Source: Mesorhizobium plurifarium (lineage in GTDB: Bacteria; Pseudomonadota; Alphaproteobacteria; Rhizobiales; Rhizobiaceae). Taken from it: a DNA stretch of 42,054 bases. Below the pieces are notes generated by a model. The model was not told the origin of the DNA, made no database searches, and saw only the letters and a program-made list of their open reading frames with translations. The DNA lies in contig CCNB01000003.1 in the NCBI GenBank assembly GCA_000824785.1, positions 366,728 to 408,781 on the forward strand, in the 5' to 3' direction. The first letter of the stretch is position 1. Every line of letters starts with the position of its first letter. Made by a program: the position numbers and the translations under genes. Below, piece by piece: positions 23,499 to 32,967 of the stretch.

Positions 23499-24482
23499 AT
23501 GAAGCGAGCCTTCGAACGTCTTTCGGCGGTCGCGCCGCTGCCCGCGCATCTGCGCGGCGGCGTCGTGGCGATCGGTAATTTCGACGGGGTCCATCGCGGC
23601 CACCAATCCGTCCTGGAGCGCGCGCTGGCTGAGGCCCGCCGCAATGGCGTGCCCGCCCTGGTGCTCACCTTCGAGCCGCATCCGCGCAAGGTTTTCCGGC
23701 CACAAGTGCCGCTCTTCGTGCTGACGCCGCCGCCGATGAAGGCGCGGCTGCTCGCCGGACTTGGCTTTGCCGCTTTGGTCGAGCAGCCGTTCACCCGCGA
23801 TTTTGCCTCCCTTTCGCCCCAGGCTTTCGTGACCGATGTGCTGGAGAAGAACCTTGGCATCCGCCACGCCGTCACCGGTTTCGACTTTCATTTCGGCAAG
23901 GACCGCCAGGGCGGCCCGGCTTTTCTGATGGCGGCCGGAGAGCGGCACGGCTTCGGCGTGACGCTGGTCGACGCCTTCCGCGATGAAGGCGCCGAGGTAG
24001 TTTCGTCGAGCCGCATCCGGGAACTGCTTGCCGAAGGCAAGGTGGAGGAGGCCGCCGGACTGCTCGGCTACCGTTTCACCGTCGAGACCGAGGTGATCGG
24101 CGGCCAGCAGCTTGGTCGCACTCTCGGCTTCCCGACCGCCAATATGCGGCTTTCGCCGGAAGCGGCCTTGAAGGAAGGGATCTATGCCGTCCGTTTCCGT
24201 CGCGCCGACGGCACGCTCCATGATGGCGTCGCCAGCTTCGGCCGGCGTCCGACCGTCGATGACAACGGCGCGCCGCTGCTCGAAACATACGTCTTCGATT
24301 TTTCCGGCGATCTCTACGGAGAGACCTGCGAGGTGTCGTTCTTCGGCTTCCTGCGCCCCGAGCTCAAATTCGATGGTCTCGACGCGCTGGTGGCGCAGAT
24401 GAAAAACGACGAGGCCGAGGCGAGGGCGCTGCTGGCGGGCGTGCGCCCGCTCTCGCAGCTGGACGCCGAGATCGCGTTCTAG
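23499..24482 (+). CDS. ribF: Bifunctional riboflavin kinase/FAD synthetase
   Basis: This 327-residue enzyme converts riboflavin to FMN and FMN to FAD. The N-terminal adenylyltransferase domain carries GNFDGVHRGH (residues 26-35) and the SSSRIRELLAEG motif; the C-terminal flavokinase domain carries GRTLGFPTANM (about 206-215). Length and domain order match RibF. It lies downstream of the HAD hydrolase, a conserved alphaproteobacterial order, and the two are probably co-transcribed. It ends 16 bp before the convergent HdeD-like gene. Confidence 0.96.
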   Translation: MKRAFERLSAVAPLPAHLRGGVVAIGNFDGVHRGHQSVLERALAEARRNGVPALVLTFEPHPRKVFRPQVPLFVLTPPPMKARLLAGLGFAALVEQPFTRDFASLSPQAFVTDVLEKNLGIRHAVTGFDFHFGKDRQGGPAFLMAAGERHGFGVTLVDAFRDEGAEVVSSSRIRELLAEGKVEEAAGLLGYRFTVETEVIGGQQLGRTLGFPTANMRLSPEAALKEGIYAVRFRRADGTLHDGVASFGRRPTVDDNGAPLLETYVFDFSGDLYGETCEVSFFGFLRPELKFDGLDALVAQMKNDEAEARALLAGVRPLSQLDAEIAF

Positions 24483-24498
24483 ATCGTCCTGTCGCTTT

Positions 24499-25053
24499 CT
24501 ACCGCTTCAGCGCCAGCCCGATGGCGATGAAGCTCCAACCCTGGAACACCAGGTCGATCGCCAGGAATATGCCAAGCACCCAGAGGCTGTTCACCGGCCA
24601 GCCCATGGCGATCATCAGGCCGAGCAGAATGGTGATGATGCCGGCCGCGAGCAGCCATCCCCAGCCTTGCTGCGGCCGGTGACTGAAGGCCACCCAGGAC
24701 CGCAAAACCCCGGAAGCGACAAGCGCGATGGCCAACAGCAGCGTCAGCACCGCCGAGGCGAGCAGAGGATTGTCGAAGGCGAAGAACCCGGCGACGGCGT
24801 AGAGCAGGCCGCTTAACAGCCAGTAGAAGAAACGCCCCCATGTCTTGACCCCGAAGGCATGGATGATCTCGATGATGCCGGCCATCAGCATCAGCCAGCC
24901 GACGACATAGACCGAGGCGACGGTGGCGATGAACAAATTGCCGAAAGCGATGCCGCCGAAGATCAGCAGCAACACGCCAAGCGCCACGAACCATCCCCAC
25001 TTGTCCCGCGTCTGGCCGATCGCGTCCCTGAGAGCGTCGCTTGGCAGAGTCAT
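24499..25053 (-). CDS. HdeD-family membrane protein
   Basis: This 184-residue protein has about six hydrophobic helices with short loops, including GWFVALGVLLLIFGGIAFGN and SGLLYAVAGFFAFDNP, typical of the HdeD acid-resistance/DUF308 family. These are small inner-membrane proteins linked to acid stress in enterobacteria; the role here is unproven. The ATG at 25053 gives MTLPSDAL with GGAGA about 9 bp upstream; an ATG at 25077 adds 8 residues. It is convergent with ribF and independent of the glycosyltransferase gene behind it. Confidence 0.9.
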   Translation of the reverse strand: MTLPSDALRDAIGQTRDKWGWFVALGVLLLIFGGIAFGNLFIATVASVYVVGWLMLMAGIIEIIHAFGVKTWGRFFYWLLSGLLYAVAGFFAFDNPLLASAVLTLLLAIALVASGVLRSWVAFSHRPQQGWGWLLAAGIITILLGLMIAMGWPVNSLWVLGIFLAIDLVFQGWSFIAIGLALKR

Positions 25054-25101
25054 GGTTTCATCTCCCTCGAAATTCACCGCCGATCGTGCGGCGAAAGGAA
25101 G

Positions 25102-25263
25102 CTAAACTGAATGGCAATGGCCGTCCAGCAACACGGACCGGGCCGTGGGCGGCCGGTTGTCCATGACCTCCGCCGCGGCCGCGCTGTGATGCCGCTGCAC
25201 GCGGACCAGGGCGGCCGGATCCGAGTATCGCGCCATGCTCGTGAGATCGACGACAGGTCGCAT
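25102..25263 (-). CDS. Possible small protein downstream of GT2
   Basis: A 53-codon frame runs from ATG at 25263 to TAG at 25102, beginning 13 bp after the stop of the glycosyltransferase gene on the same strand. Third positions are mostly G or C, as in the neighbouring genes, but the ribosome binding site is weak and I recognise no family. It could be a small protein, the tail of a decayed gene or chance. Confidence 0.28.
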   Translation of the reverse strand: MRPVVDLTSMARYSDPAALVRVQRHHSAAAAEVMDNRPPTARSVLLDGHCHSV

Positions 25264-25276
25264 CCGCTAGGTCGCA

Positions 25277-26227
25277 TCAGTTCGGCCGCGCGATCATCCT
25301 GCGCCAGGCCAGTCGAGGTCCGAGTGCGAGCGTCCTGAAAGACGGGGCGCCGACAGCCGCGAGCAACAGCAGCTTGCACGTGACGGCGATGGGTATGCCC
25401 GCGGTTCGCAACAGCAACTCGATGTCGCGTCTTTCCAGTCTTGAGACGCCGACCCCCGTGGCGGCGCGCCATGCCAGAAAACCTGCGATGGCCTGCGCGG
25501 GTTGGCCGTTCGCGTCGAACGGCTCGCCGCGATAGCGGCGCAACAGCGCCGACTGCCTGGCCAATGCCGCGGCCGCCTTTTGCTGGTCCTGCTTCACGCG
25601 CGATACTTGTCCCGGATGCGATCTCAGCTTTACGAGCGGGATTGCCACATTGGCCAGTTTTCCCGTCTCGGAAAGCCGCAGCCATAGATCGTAGTCTTCG
25701 GCATAGGTGAACGCGTGGCGGTAGCCTCCCGCGCGCCGGACGGCCTCGGTCCGGAACATCACCGTCGGGTGAAGCATGGGATTGTATCTGGCGAGCGCTT
25801 CCCGCAACGGGTCGTTGCCGGTAGGCACGCCGATCGGCCTCAACAGCTTTCCGTCCCGGTCGATCTGCAATCCCGCCGTGCCGAGCAGCTGCAAATCGGC
25901 ATCCGCTTCGAAACACGCCACCTGCAGGCGCAACCTGTCGGGCAGCGAGACATCGTCGCAATCCATGCGCGCCACAAGAGGGGCCCGCGCGAGTGCAATC
26001 CCCATGTTCAGCGCATCGACGATGCCCTTGCCGCTGCTGGCGACAACTCTGACCCGGCTATCACGGTCGCCGATCGACGTCGCGATCGCGGCGCTGTCAT
26101 CGCAAGATCCATCGTCGACGACGATGACTTCGATATCCGTCAGATCCTGGTCCAGGACGCTTTGCAGGGCCTCGCCGACATATTGCGCACCGTCTTTCAC
26201 CGGAATGATCACGCTTACTGTCGGCAA
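25277..26227 (-). CDS. Family 2 glycosyltransferase
   Basis: This 316-residue cytoplasmic or membrane-associated GT-A enzyme transfers a sugar from a nucleotide sugar to a growing glycan. The N-terminal VSVIIPVKDG, DDGS at residues 38-41 and the metal-binding DCDD at 89-92 (in VARMDCDDVSLPDR) identify family GT2; HPTVMFRTEAV and YAEDYDLWLRL are acceptor-region motifs. No ATG is available in frame; the start is a TTG at 26227. Its neighbours are the GT-like protein at 26336-27229 on the same strand, about 108 bp away, and a divergent WaaG-like enzyme, so a role in lipopolysaccharide or exopolysaccharide assembly is plausible. Confidence 0.9.
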   Translation of the reverse strand: MPTVSVIIPVKDGAQYVGEALQSVLDQDLTDIEVIVVDDGSCDDSAAIATSIGDRDSRVRVVASSGKGIVDALNMGIALARAPLVARMDCDDVSLPDRLRLQVACFEADADLQLLGTAGLQIDRDGKLLRPIGVPTGNDPLREALARYNPMLHPTVMFRTEAVRRAGGYRHAFTYAEDYDLWLRLSETGKLANVAIPLVKLRSHPGQVSRVKQDQQKAAAALARQSALLRRYRGEPFDANGQPAQAIAGFLAWRAATGVGVSRLERRDIELLLRTAGIPIAVTCKLLLLAAVGAPSFRTLALGPRLAWRRMIARPN

Positions 26228-26335
26228 TGGAATGGCCCTTGCGATGACCGGCCGGATCGAACGGCCGTTGAATTGCTGGATATCGGCAGCCTGGTCTCAG
26301 AATTCCAATTCCAAAGTTCCGACATCTGTCGACTG

Positions 26336-27229
26336 TCAATTTCCTTGTCTGGCCGATCCGAGCGAGATCTCGAGGGCCGGGGCGAGCAGCCTAAGGACCG
26401 CTTCGCGCTTTTTCGCCTTCAGCGACAGGTCGCCGTCGAGGCCGACTTCATGAAGCCAGCTTCCCCGCCATTCGCAATAGGCCTGCCTGAGCTCAATCCC
26501 CGGCAAGGCGGCGAATGCGGTTATCGGCCGTTGCGGCACCGTGTTCGGGTCCACATGCCGATAGAGCACCTCCCAATTGGCTCCGCCGGTGTCGAGGCCG
26601 GCGAACCAGTCGAGTCCGAAATCGAGAGGCTCGCGGCCGACGGCGTCGAAGCGAAAGAAACAATAGCCGGCCCACAAAAACCATCGCGCGCCGGCCCAGC
26701 GCAGGTCGCCGTAAAAAGCCGTGGCTTCAAGAGGTTCGAAGGGGTCGCATGGCTGCGTCGGGAAAAGGTCCTGGTCGAGGAATCCGAATGCGGCCGGCGC
26801 GGCAGGCTCGAGCACATTGTGCCACATCCAATTGAGCGCCGCGCCGTGCGACCGGCTCGGGTTTTTCACAGTCCACGGATTGGCCGGCAGCCTGACATAG
26901 GCGGCGCCATGGTCCGCGCAAACCCGCCTGTTCTCGTCCGCGGAAGCATCGCTGACACTGTTGTCGGCGACGATATGGAGATCGTGGCGGACAAGTCCTT
27001 CCGTCAGCCGCAATTGCAGGTCCAGGCACCGAGGATCGTCGAAGGCAACAGTAAGCAGGACATGGCGGCCGCGGGCGGCATCGCGGATGGCCGGGACATC
27101 GTCACCCTCGACCGGTTGGTGCACGAACCTCTGGTCGATTCTCCGGTAACGGGCAGTCTTGATGGCGTGCAGCAGCGGCTGCAGCCTCAGCCATTGCCGC
27201 CAGTCATATTCGCGCAGGGCCTTTGGCAC
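26336..27229 (-). CDS. Uncharacterised glycosyltransferase-like protein
   Basis: This 297-residue protein has no signal peptide or membrane segment. A GT-A-like pattern is visible: LLTVAFDDPRC, HIVADNSVSD (about 85-94), NPSRSHGAALNWMWHN, and GFLDQDLFP with DQD at 152-154 in the place of a metal-binding DxD. The C-terminal half is rich in aromatic residues, suggesting sugar contact. I recognise no named family with certainty. The start is GTG at 27229, with no strong ribosome binding site. It lies upstream of the GT2 gene and shares a divergent promoter region with the WaaG-like gene. A glycosyltransferase role is an inference from pattern and position. Confidence 0.65.
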   Translation of the reverse strand: MPKALREYDWRQWLRLQPLLHAIKTARYRRIDQRFVHQPVEGDDVPAIRDAARGRHVLLTVAFDDPRCLDLQLRLTEGLVRHDLHIVADNSVSDASADENRRVCADHGAAYVRLPANPWTVKNPSRSHGAALNWMWHNVLEPAAPAAFGFLDQDLFPTQPCDPFEPLEATAFYGDLRWAGARWFLWAGYCFFRFDAVGREPLDFGLDWFAGLDTGGANWEVLYRHVDPNTVPQRPITAFAALPGIELRQAYCEWRGSWLHEVGLDGDLSLKAKKREAVLRLLAPALEISLGSARQGN

Positions 27230-27350
27230 GTATGGCGGCTTTCAGTCGAACCCGGCCTGGCAATCGCGATCGACCGGGGGAATCTGCATGAACGCACGCT
27301 CCAACTGACTTTTGGAAAAAGCTCGAAGGCGACAGCATCCGAGTCTCTTG

Positions 27351-27390
27351 ATAACCGGTTATATACAGCATATTCGTGTTTTCAACACGA
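27351..27390. promoter_or_regulatory. Two palindromes in the divergent glycosyltransferase promoter
   Basis: ATAACCGGTTAT (27351-27362) is a perfect 12-bp palindrome, and TCGTGTT-TTC-AACACGA (27374-27390) has perfect 7-bp arms. They lie in an AT-rich stretch of the 268-bp gap between the divergent genes at 27229 and 27498. They are candidate regulator sites; the proteins are unknown. Confidence 0.45.
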
Positions 27391-27497
27391 CCAACATTTG
27401 AGCGCCCGCTGTGTTTGTTTGAATGGGGAAGTCTGGGGCGCACCCGGAGTCTCTCTCCGTCAATCTTGGGGGGTAGGGCGGCGCTCCGGAAAATGCG

Positions 27498-28613
27498 ATG
27501 AGAATCTGCTGTGCAATCTCTGCCCTGTTTATGAACGGGGGTCTGCAGAGGGATTGTCTGAATATCAGCGACCGACTGATCGCGCGCGGTCATAATGTGA
27601 CGATCCTGACGACCCGCCAGGTCGGTCATGTCGAGAGTTCGGCGACGATAAAAGTCCATCCGGCACGGGTTCTCTCCAATCCGGGCACGGAATATGCGCT
27701 GGGAAGGACCGTGCTGGCGGCCAGGCGCGACTTCGACTGTGTGGTCGGTTTCAACAAGATGGCCGGCCTGGACATCTACTATGCCGGCGACCCGCCTTAT
27801 TTTGCCTCGAAGCTCGGATGGTGGCGGCCGTTTTCGCCTCGCTTCATTCGCCAGCAGAATCTCGAATCGATGATCTTTGCCCCCGGCAACGCCGTGCAGA
27901 TCATTTCGCTCAGCGAAAAGCAGGCAGCGCTTTACCGCGACTTCTGGCGAACAGAGGAATCCCGCATTCACGTCGTCGGGCCGACGCTCGATCCGAGACG
28001 CTGCAGACCGGAACTGCAAGCCGGCGACCGCAATGAGATCCGCGATCGCTTTGAGCTGCCTCGCGAAGCGGTCATTGCCTTGAGCATCGCCAACAAATCG
28101 AAGGTGAAAGGTCTCGATCGGGCGGTAAAGGCCCTTCAGCCGTTCCCGGGGATACATTGGCTGGTCGCCGGTTTTCGAAAGGGCAGTGAGGAAGAAATCC
28201 GGCTTCGCGGCCTGATCGCCAAATCCGGGATGTCGGATCGGGTCACGCTGCTGGGCATCCAGGAAGATATCCCGGCGATCGTGGTTGCGAGCGATTTCAT
28301 GCTGCACGCGGCGCGCCTGGAAAATACCGGCACGGTGATCCTCGAGGCGCTCGCGAACGGCCTGCCGGTCATCGCCTCGGACGCCTGCGGATATGCAAAA
28401 TATGTCGAAGCCAGCGAGGCGGGACTGGTCGTGGCCAATCGCGACGATCCCCAAATCTGGCGGCAAGCGGTCCAGAAGGCCGGCGACCCGGCGGTCCGCG
28501 CGCAATGGCATCAGGCGGCCCTTGCCTACGGAGCGTCAAACCCGCTTACCGGCGGACTGGAAGCAGCCTGCGATCTGATAGAGAGCTTGCGCCGCAACCG
28601 GCGTGTTGGCTAA
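27498..28613 (+). CDS. WaaG-like family 4 glycosyltransferase
   Basis: This 371-residue GT-B enzyme has an N-terminal acceptor domain beginning MRICCAISALFMNGGLQRD, and a donor domain with ALSIANKSKVKGLDR, LLGIQEDIPAI and the E-x7-E motif (Glu275 and Glu283 in ENTGTVILEA), followed by NGLPVIASDACGYA. Length and motifs match WaaG/RfaG, which adds glucose to inner-core heptose of LPS at the cytoplasmic face of the inner membrane. Donor and acceptor cannot be read from sequence, and rhizobial cores lack heptose, so the acceptor is likely to differ. The gene is divergent from the other sugar enzymes. Confidence 0.86.
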   Translation: MRICCAISALFMNGGLQRDCLNISDRLIARGHNVTILTTRQVGHVESSATIKVHPARVLSNPGTEYALGRTVLAARRDFDCVVGFNKMAGLDIYYAGDPPYFASKLGWWRPFSPRFIRQQNLESMIFAPGNAVQIISLSEKQAALYRDFWRTEESRIHVVGPTLDPRRCRPELQAGDRNEIRDRFELPREAVIALSIANKSKVKGLDRAVKALQPFPGIHWLVAGFRKGSEEEIRLRGLIAKSGMSDRVTLLGIQEDIPAIVVASDFMLHAARLENTGTVILEALANGLPVIASDACGYAKYVEASEAGLVVANRDDPQIWRQAVQKAGDPAVRAQWHQAALAYGASNPLTGGLEAACDLIESLRRNRRVG

Positions 28614-28615
28614 GG

Positions 28616-28715
28616 CATGTCCCGAAAGTGGGAACCGGTTCCGGGATAAAGACATGCGCAAAATCAAAAACCTAAAGCGCATGGAGCGAATCTGAAAGAT
28701 CGCGACGCGCTTTAG
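28616..28715. repeat. Rhizobial intergenic repeat, copy 1 (complete)
   Basis: This 100-bp element has two stems. CATGTC (28616-28621) pairs with GACATG (28651-28656), enclosing the palindrome GGAACCGGTTCC; CTAAAGCGC (28672-28680) pairs with GCGCTTTAG (28707-28715). The order ATGCGCAAAATCAAAAACC then AATCTGAAAGATCGCGACGC is characteristic of a repeat I know from rhizobial genomes. It may end the upstream transcript. Confidence 0.8.
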
Positions 28716-28826
28716 TTGGCCTGTCTGTTCCGATGTTACGATTTTAAGTCAAATTTTACCGAACGCACGGCATGGCTTGAGCGTCGGCGGGTAGTGCTGC
28801 CGGCGCGTTTCGCGTAAGGGGTGACG

Positions 28827-29624
28827 ATGCGTATTGTCGGGAAGATTCCTCTGGCTGTCGCCTTGGGCCTGGTCACCGCGCCTGCCGCGCAGGCGGGGGA
28901 GGGCAGCTGGATTTCCGGCGACTGGTATCTGACATTGGGCGCCACCGGCCTCGTCGCGCCTAATTTCGAGGGCGGCAAGAAATATATGTTCAGCGCCCAG
29001 CCGATCATATCGCTCGGCAAGGTCGGTCCCGAGGCGCGCTTCACCTCGCGCAACGACAACATCTCGCTGGCGCTGATCGATGACGGTTCCGTTCGCGCCG
29101 GCTTGACCGGCAAGTTCATATTCTCGCGCGATAGCAAGGACGAACTGAAAGGCCTCGATCCGGTGCGCTGGGGCGGCGAGGTGGGCGGCTTCTTCGAATT
29201 CTATCCGCTGGATTGGGTAAGGGCGAGGGCGGAGCTCAGGCACGGCATTCGCGCCCATAACGGCTTTGTCGCGGACATCGCTGCGGACGCCTTCTACGAC
29301 ATCACGCCGACGGTGCGCATTTCCGGCGGCCCGCGCGTCTCCTTCGCCTCGTCCAACTATTTCGACGCCTATTACGGCGTCAACGCCAAGGAAGCGGTTG
29401 CTTCGGGCTTGAGCGAGTACCATCCGGGCGGCGGGCTGAAGTCGACCGGCCTCGGTGGCGCGATCACCTGGAAGGTGACCGAGCCGATGACGGCAAGCGT
29501 TTTTACCGAATACTCGCGTCTGATGGGGCCGGCGGCCGATTCCAGCCTGGTCAACGAACGGGGCGACCGCAACCAGTGGACCTTCGGTGTCTCGACCACT
29601 TACCGCTTCAATTTCACGATGTAG
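28827..29624 (+). CDS. MipA/OmpV-family outer-membrane protein
   Basis: This 265-residue protein has a signal peptide (cleavage near AAQA, residue 23) and the alternating beta-strand pattern of an outer-membrane barrel, with the opening WYLTLGATGLVAPNFEGG and the final aromatic FGVSTTYRFNF strand. MipA/OmpV proteins act as scaffold, porin or stress-related proteins; the function here is unknown. The ATG at 28827 has AAGGGG 5 bp upstream; a GTG at 28821 is an alternative. The intergenic repeat at 28616-28715 separates it from the WaaG-like gene. Confidence 0.9.
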   Translation: MRIVGKIPLAVALGLVTAPAAQAGEGSWISGDWYLTLGATGLVAPNFEGGKKYMFSAQPIISLGKVGPEARFTSRNDNISLALIDDGSVRAGLTGKFIFSRDSKDELKGLDPVRWGGEVGGFFEFYPLDWVRARAELRHGIRAHNGFVADIAADAFYDITPTVRISGGPRVSFASSNYFDAYYGVNAKEAVASGLSEYHPGGGLKSTGLGGAITWKVTEPMTASVFTEYSRLMGPAADSSLVNERGDRNQWTFGVSTTYRFNFTM

Positions 29625-29929
29625 GTCGCGAAAGCGGCTTCATGCCTTGAAATCCGCGCTTTATTCCTGTCGCGCCATCCGCTAAAAGCCACGCCATGAC
29701 GAGCTTTTCGCGCCTTTTCGCGATCGCGATACGAATTACGGGCCCGGTGTTCCGGGCGGCCTGAGCGCCGCTGGAGCCGCCGGGAATTTTCGCGCGCGCC
29801 CCTCGCGTTTTTTCATGAACATCAACGCATATCGCCCGAAGGTGGCTTCGGTTTTGGGAAAACGATATGCGTCAAAGCAAGACTTGAACGCCCGGCTTTT
29901 GTCGTCGGGTACCCTGAGATGGCAGATCA
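29625..29929. other. Intergenic stretch upstream of ileS
   Basis: These 305 bp have no supported gene. They hold a degenerate copy of the rhizobial repeat (29827-29888) and an AT-richer segment around 29805-29825 that could be promoter. I recognise no T-box or other leader for ileS. Confidence 0.5.
29827..29888. repeat. Rhizobial intergenic repeat, degenerate copy 2
   Basis: CATATCGCCCGAAGGTGG, then GGTTTTGGGAAAACGATATG, and a GCGTCAAAGCAAGACTTGAA tail line up with copy 1 (CATGTCCCGAAAGTGG ... GACATGCGCAAAATCAAAAACC). The second stem is not preserved. Confidence 0.6.
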
Positions 29930-32908
29930 ATGACCGACACCCCAATGACAGAAACTGTTGAGACGATCGACTACTCCAAGACGCTTTATTTGCCGCAGAC
30001 GGATTTCCCGATGCGCGCGGGCTTGCCCGAGAAGGAGCCTGGCCTGGTCAAGCGCTGGCAGGACATGGACCTTTACAAAAAGCTGCGCGAGGAGGCCGCC
30101 GGCCGCGAGAAATTCGTGCTGCATGACGGCCCGCCCTACGCCAACGGCAACATCCATATCGGCCATGCGCTGAACAAGATCCTCAAGGACGTCATCAACC
30201 GCTCCTTCCAGATGCGCGGCTACGACGCCAACTACGTGCCGGGCTGGGACTGCCACGGCCTGCCGATCGAATGGAAGATCGAGGAGCAGTACCGCGCCAA
30301 GGGCAAGAACAAGGACGAGGTGCCGGTCAACGAGTTCCGCAGGGAATGCCGCGACTTCGCGGCTCATTGGATCAAGGTGCAGGGCTCAGAGTTCCAGCGC
30401 CTTGGCGTCATCGGCGATTTCGACAATCCCTATACGACGATGGCCTACCATGCCGAGTCGCGCATTGCCGGCGAGCTGCTGAAGTTCGCCATGTCCGGCC
30501 AGCTCTACCGCGGCTCGAAGCCCGTGATGTGGAGCGTGGTCGAGCGCACCGCGCTGGCCGAGGCCGAGGTTGAGTATCAGGATTACGAGAGCGACACGAT
30601 CTGGGTGAAGTTCCCGGTCGCGAGCCTTGCCCAGCCGGTCGCCGGTGTCGCGCCGGCGCTGGATGGAACCGCGCTCGATCTGGTCGAGGCGCATGTCGTC
30701 ATCTGGACGACCACGCCCTGGACGATCCCCGGCAACCGCGCCGTGAGCTATTCGCCGCGCATCGCCTATGGCCTCTATGAGGTGACGGCGGCCGAGAACG
30801 CTTTCGGCCCGCAGCCCGGCGAGAAGCTGATCTTTGCCGATGCCTTGGCCGAGGAATGCGCAGCCAAGGCCAAGGTCACACTGAACCGGCTTCACAGCGT
30901 ATCGGCGGAACAGCTTGGGAAGCTTACGCTTTCACATCCTTTCAAAGGCCTTGGCGGCGGCTATGAATTCCCGGTGCCGATGGTTGCCGGCGAGCACGTC
31001 ACCGACGATGCCGGCACCGGCTTCGTGCACACCGCGCCCGGCCACGGCCGCGAGGACTTCGACGCCTGGATGGAGGCCGCGAGCGAGCTGAGGGCGCGCG
31101 GAGTCGATACCACGATCCCCTTCACCGTCGACGATGCGGGCTTCTTCACCAAGGACGCGCCGGGCTTCGGCCCGGAACGCGAGGGCGGGGCGGCGCGCGT
31201 CATCGACGACAACGGCAAGAAGGGCAACGCCAACCAGGCGGTCATCGACGAGCTGATCAAGCGCAACGCGCTCTTCGCGCGTGGTCGCCTGAAGCACAGC
31301 TATCCGCATTCCTGGCGCTCGAAGAAGCCGGTCATCTTCCGCAACACCCCGCAATGGTTCGTCTATATGGACAAGGACCTCGGTGACGGCACGACGCTGC
31401 GCAGCCGCGCGCTGAAGGCGATCGACGACACGCGCTTCGTGCCGGCGGCTGGCCAGAACCGTATCCGCGCCATGATCGAGGAGCGCCCCGACTGGGTGCT
31501 GTCGCGCCAGCGCGCCTGGGGCGTGCCGATCGCGGTTTTCGCCGACGAGGACGGCAATGTGCTGAAGGACGAGGCCGTCAATCAGCGCATCATGGACGCT
31601 TTCGAAAAGGAAGGCGCCGACGCCTGGTTCGCCGAGGGCGCCAAGGAACGCTTCCTAGGCAATCACGATGCGTCCAAATGGCATCAGGTGAGAGACATCC
31701 TGGACGTCTGGTTCGATTCCGGCTCGACGCATGTCTTCACGCTGGAAGACCGTCCGGACCTGAAATGGCCGGCCGACGTCTATCTCGAGGGCTCGGACCA
31801 GCATCGCGGCTGGTTCCATTCCTCGCTGCTCGAAAGCTGCGGCACCAGGGGCAGGGCGCCTTACGACACGGTCATCACCCATGGCTTCACCATGGACGAG
31901 GAAGGCCGCAAGATGTCGAAATCACTCGGCAACACGGTCGTGCCGCAGGATGTCATCAAGCAGTCCGGCGCCGATATCCTCAGGCTCTGGGTGGTGACGA
32001 CTGATTATTGGGAGGACCAGCGGCTCGGCAAGAACGTGCTGCAGACCAATATCGACGCCTACCGCAAGCTCAGGAACACGATCCGCTGGATGCTGGGCAC
32101 GCTTGCCCATGACGACGGCCAGGATGTGCCGGTCGAGGCAATGCCGGAACTGGAGCGGCTGATGCTGCACCGGCTGTCCGAACTGGACGAGGTGGTGCGC
32201 CAGGGCTACGACGCCTTCGAGTTCAAGCGCATTACTCGTGCGTTGCTCGACTTCATGGTGGTGGAGCTTTCGGCCTTCTATTTCGACATTCGCAAGGACG
32301 CGCTTTATTGCGACGGGCCATCGAGCCTGCGCCGCAGGGCGGCGGTCCAGGTGGTGCGCCACCTCTTCGAATGCCTGGTGAAGTGGCTCGCGCCGATGTT
32401 GCCCTTCACCACCGAGGAGGCTTGGCTCGACCGCCATCCGGAAGCCGCCTCGGTGCATCTCGATCAGTTCCCGGCGATCCCGCGGAACTGGCGCAACGAG
32501 GCGCTGGTTGAGAAATGGCGCAAGGTGAGGCAGGTGCGCCGCGTCGTCACCGGCGCGCTGGAAATCGCGCGCGCCGAGAAGCTGATCGGCTCCTCGTTGG
32601 AAGCCGTGCCGGTGGTTACCATCGACGATGCGGTGCTGGAAGCGGCGATCGCCGATGTCGACATGGCCGAGATGGCGATCACCAGCGACCTCGTCATCAA
32701 CCGCGGCAAGGCGCCGGAAGGCGCCTTCACGCTCGACGACGTCAAGGGCGTGGCGGTGGTGGTGGAGAAGGCCGAGGATCGCGGCTTGGTCAAATGCGCG
32801 CGCTCCTGGCGTTACACCGCCGATGTCGGGCAAGACGCGGAATTCCCCGATGTCTCGGCCCGCGACGCCGCCGTGCTGCATGAGCTGAAGGCGCTTGGGC
32901 GCCTGTAG
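29930..32908 (+). CDS. ileS: Isoleucyl-tRNA synthetase
   Basis: This 992-residue class Ia synthetase charges tRNA(Ile) with isoleucine and edits valine errors. HIGH is at residues 76-79 (NGNIHIGHA), KMSKS at 661-665, the CP1 editing domain lies between them ([16 protein letters not shown]), and the anticodon-binding domain follows. The C-terminal zinc finger is degenerate: KCARSWRYT keeps one cysteine of the CxxC pair seen in E. coli, and no second pair is present. ATG 29930 is used; ATG 29945 is an alternative. It is transcribed alone, with a hairpin terminator after it. Confidence 0.97.
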   Translation: MTDTPMTETVETIDYSKTLYLPQTDFPMRAGLPEKEPGLVKRWQDMDLYKKLREEAAGREKFVLHDGPPYANGNIHIGHALNKILKDVINRSFQMRGYDANYVPGWDCHGLPIEWKIEEQYRAKGKNKDEVPVNEFRRECRDFAAHWIKVQGSEFQRLGVIGDFDNPYTTMAYHAESRIAGELLKFAMSGQLYRGSKPVMWSVVERTALAEAEVEYQDYESDTIWVKFPVASLAQPVAGVAPALDGTALDLVEAHVVIWTTTPWTIPGNRAVSYSPRIAYGLYEVTAAENAFGPQPGEKLIFADALAEECAAKAKVTLNRLHSVSAEQLGKLTLSHPFKGLGGGYEFPVPMVAGEHVTDDAGTGFVHTAPGHGREDFDAWMEAASELRARGVDTTIPFTVDDAGFFTKDAPGFGPEREGGAARVIDDNGKKGNANQAVIDELIKRNALFARGRLKHSYPHSWRSKKPVIFRNTPQWFVYMDKDLGDGTTLRSRALKAIDDTRFVPAAGQNRIRAMIEERPDWVLSRQRAWGVPIAVFADEDGNVLKDEAVNQRIMDAFEKEGADAWFAEGAKERFLGNHDASKWHQVRDILDVWFDSGSTHVFTLEDRPDLKWPADVYLEGSDQHRGWFHSSLLESCGTRGRAPYDTVITHGFTMDEEGRKMSKSLGNTVVPQDVIKQSGADILRLWVVTTDYWEDQRLGKNVLQTNIDAYRKLRNTIRWMLGTLAHDDGQDVPVEAMPELERLMLHRLSELDEVVRQGYDAFEFKRITRALLDFMVVELSAFYFDIRKDALYCDGPSSLRRRAAVQVVRHLFECLVKWLAPMLPFTTEEAWLDRHPEAASVHLDQFPAIPRNWRNEALVEKWRKVRQVRRVVTGALEIARAEKLIGSSLEAVPVVTIDDAVLEAAIADVDMAEMAITSDLVINRGKAPEGAFTLDDVKGVAVVVEKAEDRGLVKCARSWRYTADVGQDAEFPDVSARDAAVLHELKALGRL

Positions 32909-32937
32909 ACCTGTTCATAAGCCGGTGCACAAATGCC

Positions 32938-32967
32938 ACGCCGGGCGGTCTCAAACCGCCCGTGCGT
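32938..32967 (+). terminator. Hairpin terminator after ileS
   Basis: ACGC-CGGGCGGT pairs with ACCGCCCG-GCGT over a CTCAA loop, with one bulged base on the right side. It starts about 30 bp after the stop codon. A weak T-rich tail only follows further on. Confidence 0.6.

Noticed and set aside
25715..27595. Open frame of 626 codons on the plus strand over the glycosyltransferase genes
   Set aside because: The minus-strand GT2 and GT-like genes in this range carry recognisable motifs; the plus frame has none.
29625..29929. T-box or other tRNA-sensing leader upstream of ileS
   Set aside because: No T-box consensus or specifier-loop pattern is visible, and T-boxes are not expected before ileS in alphaproteobacteria; the region holds a degenerate repeat.
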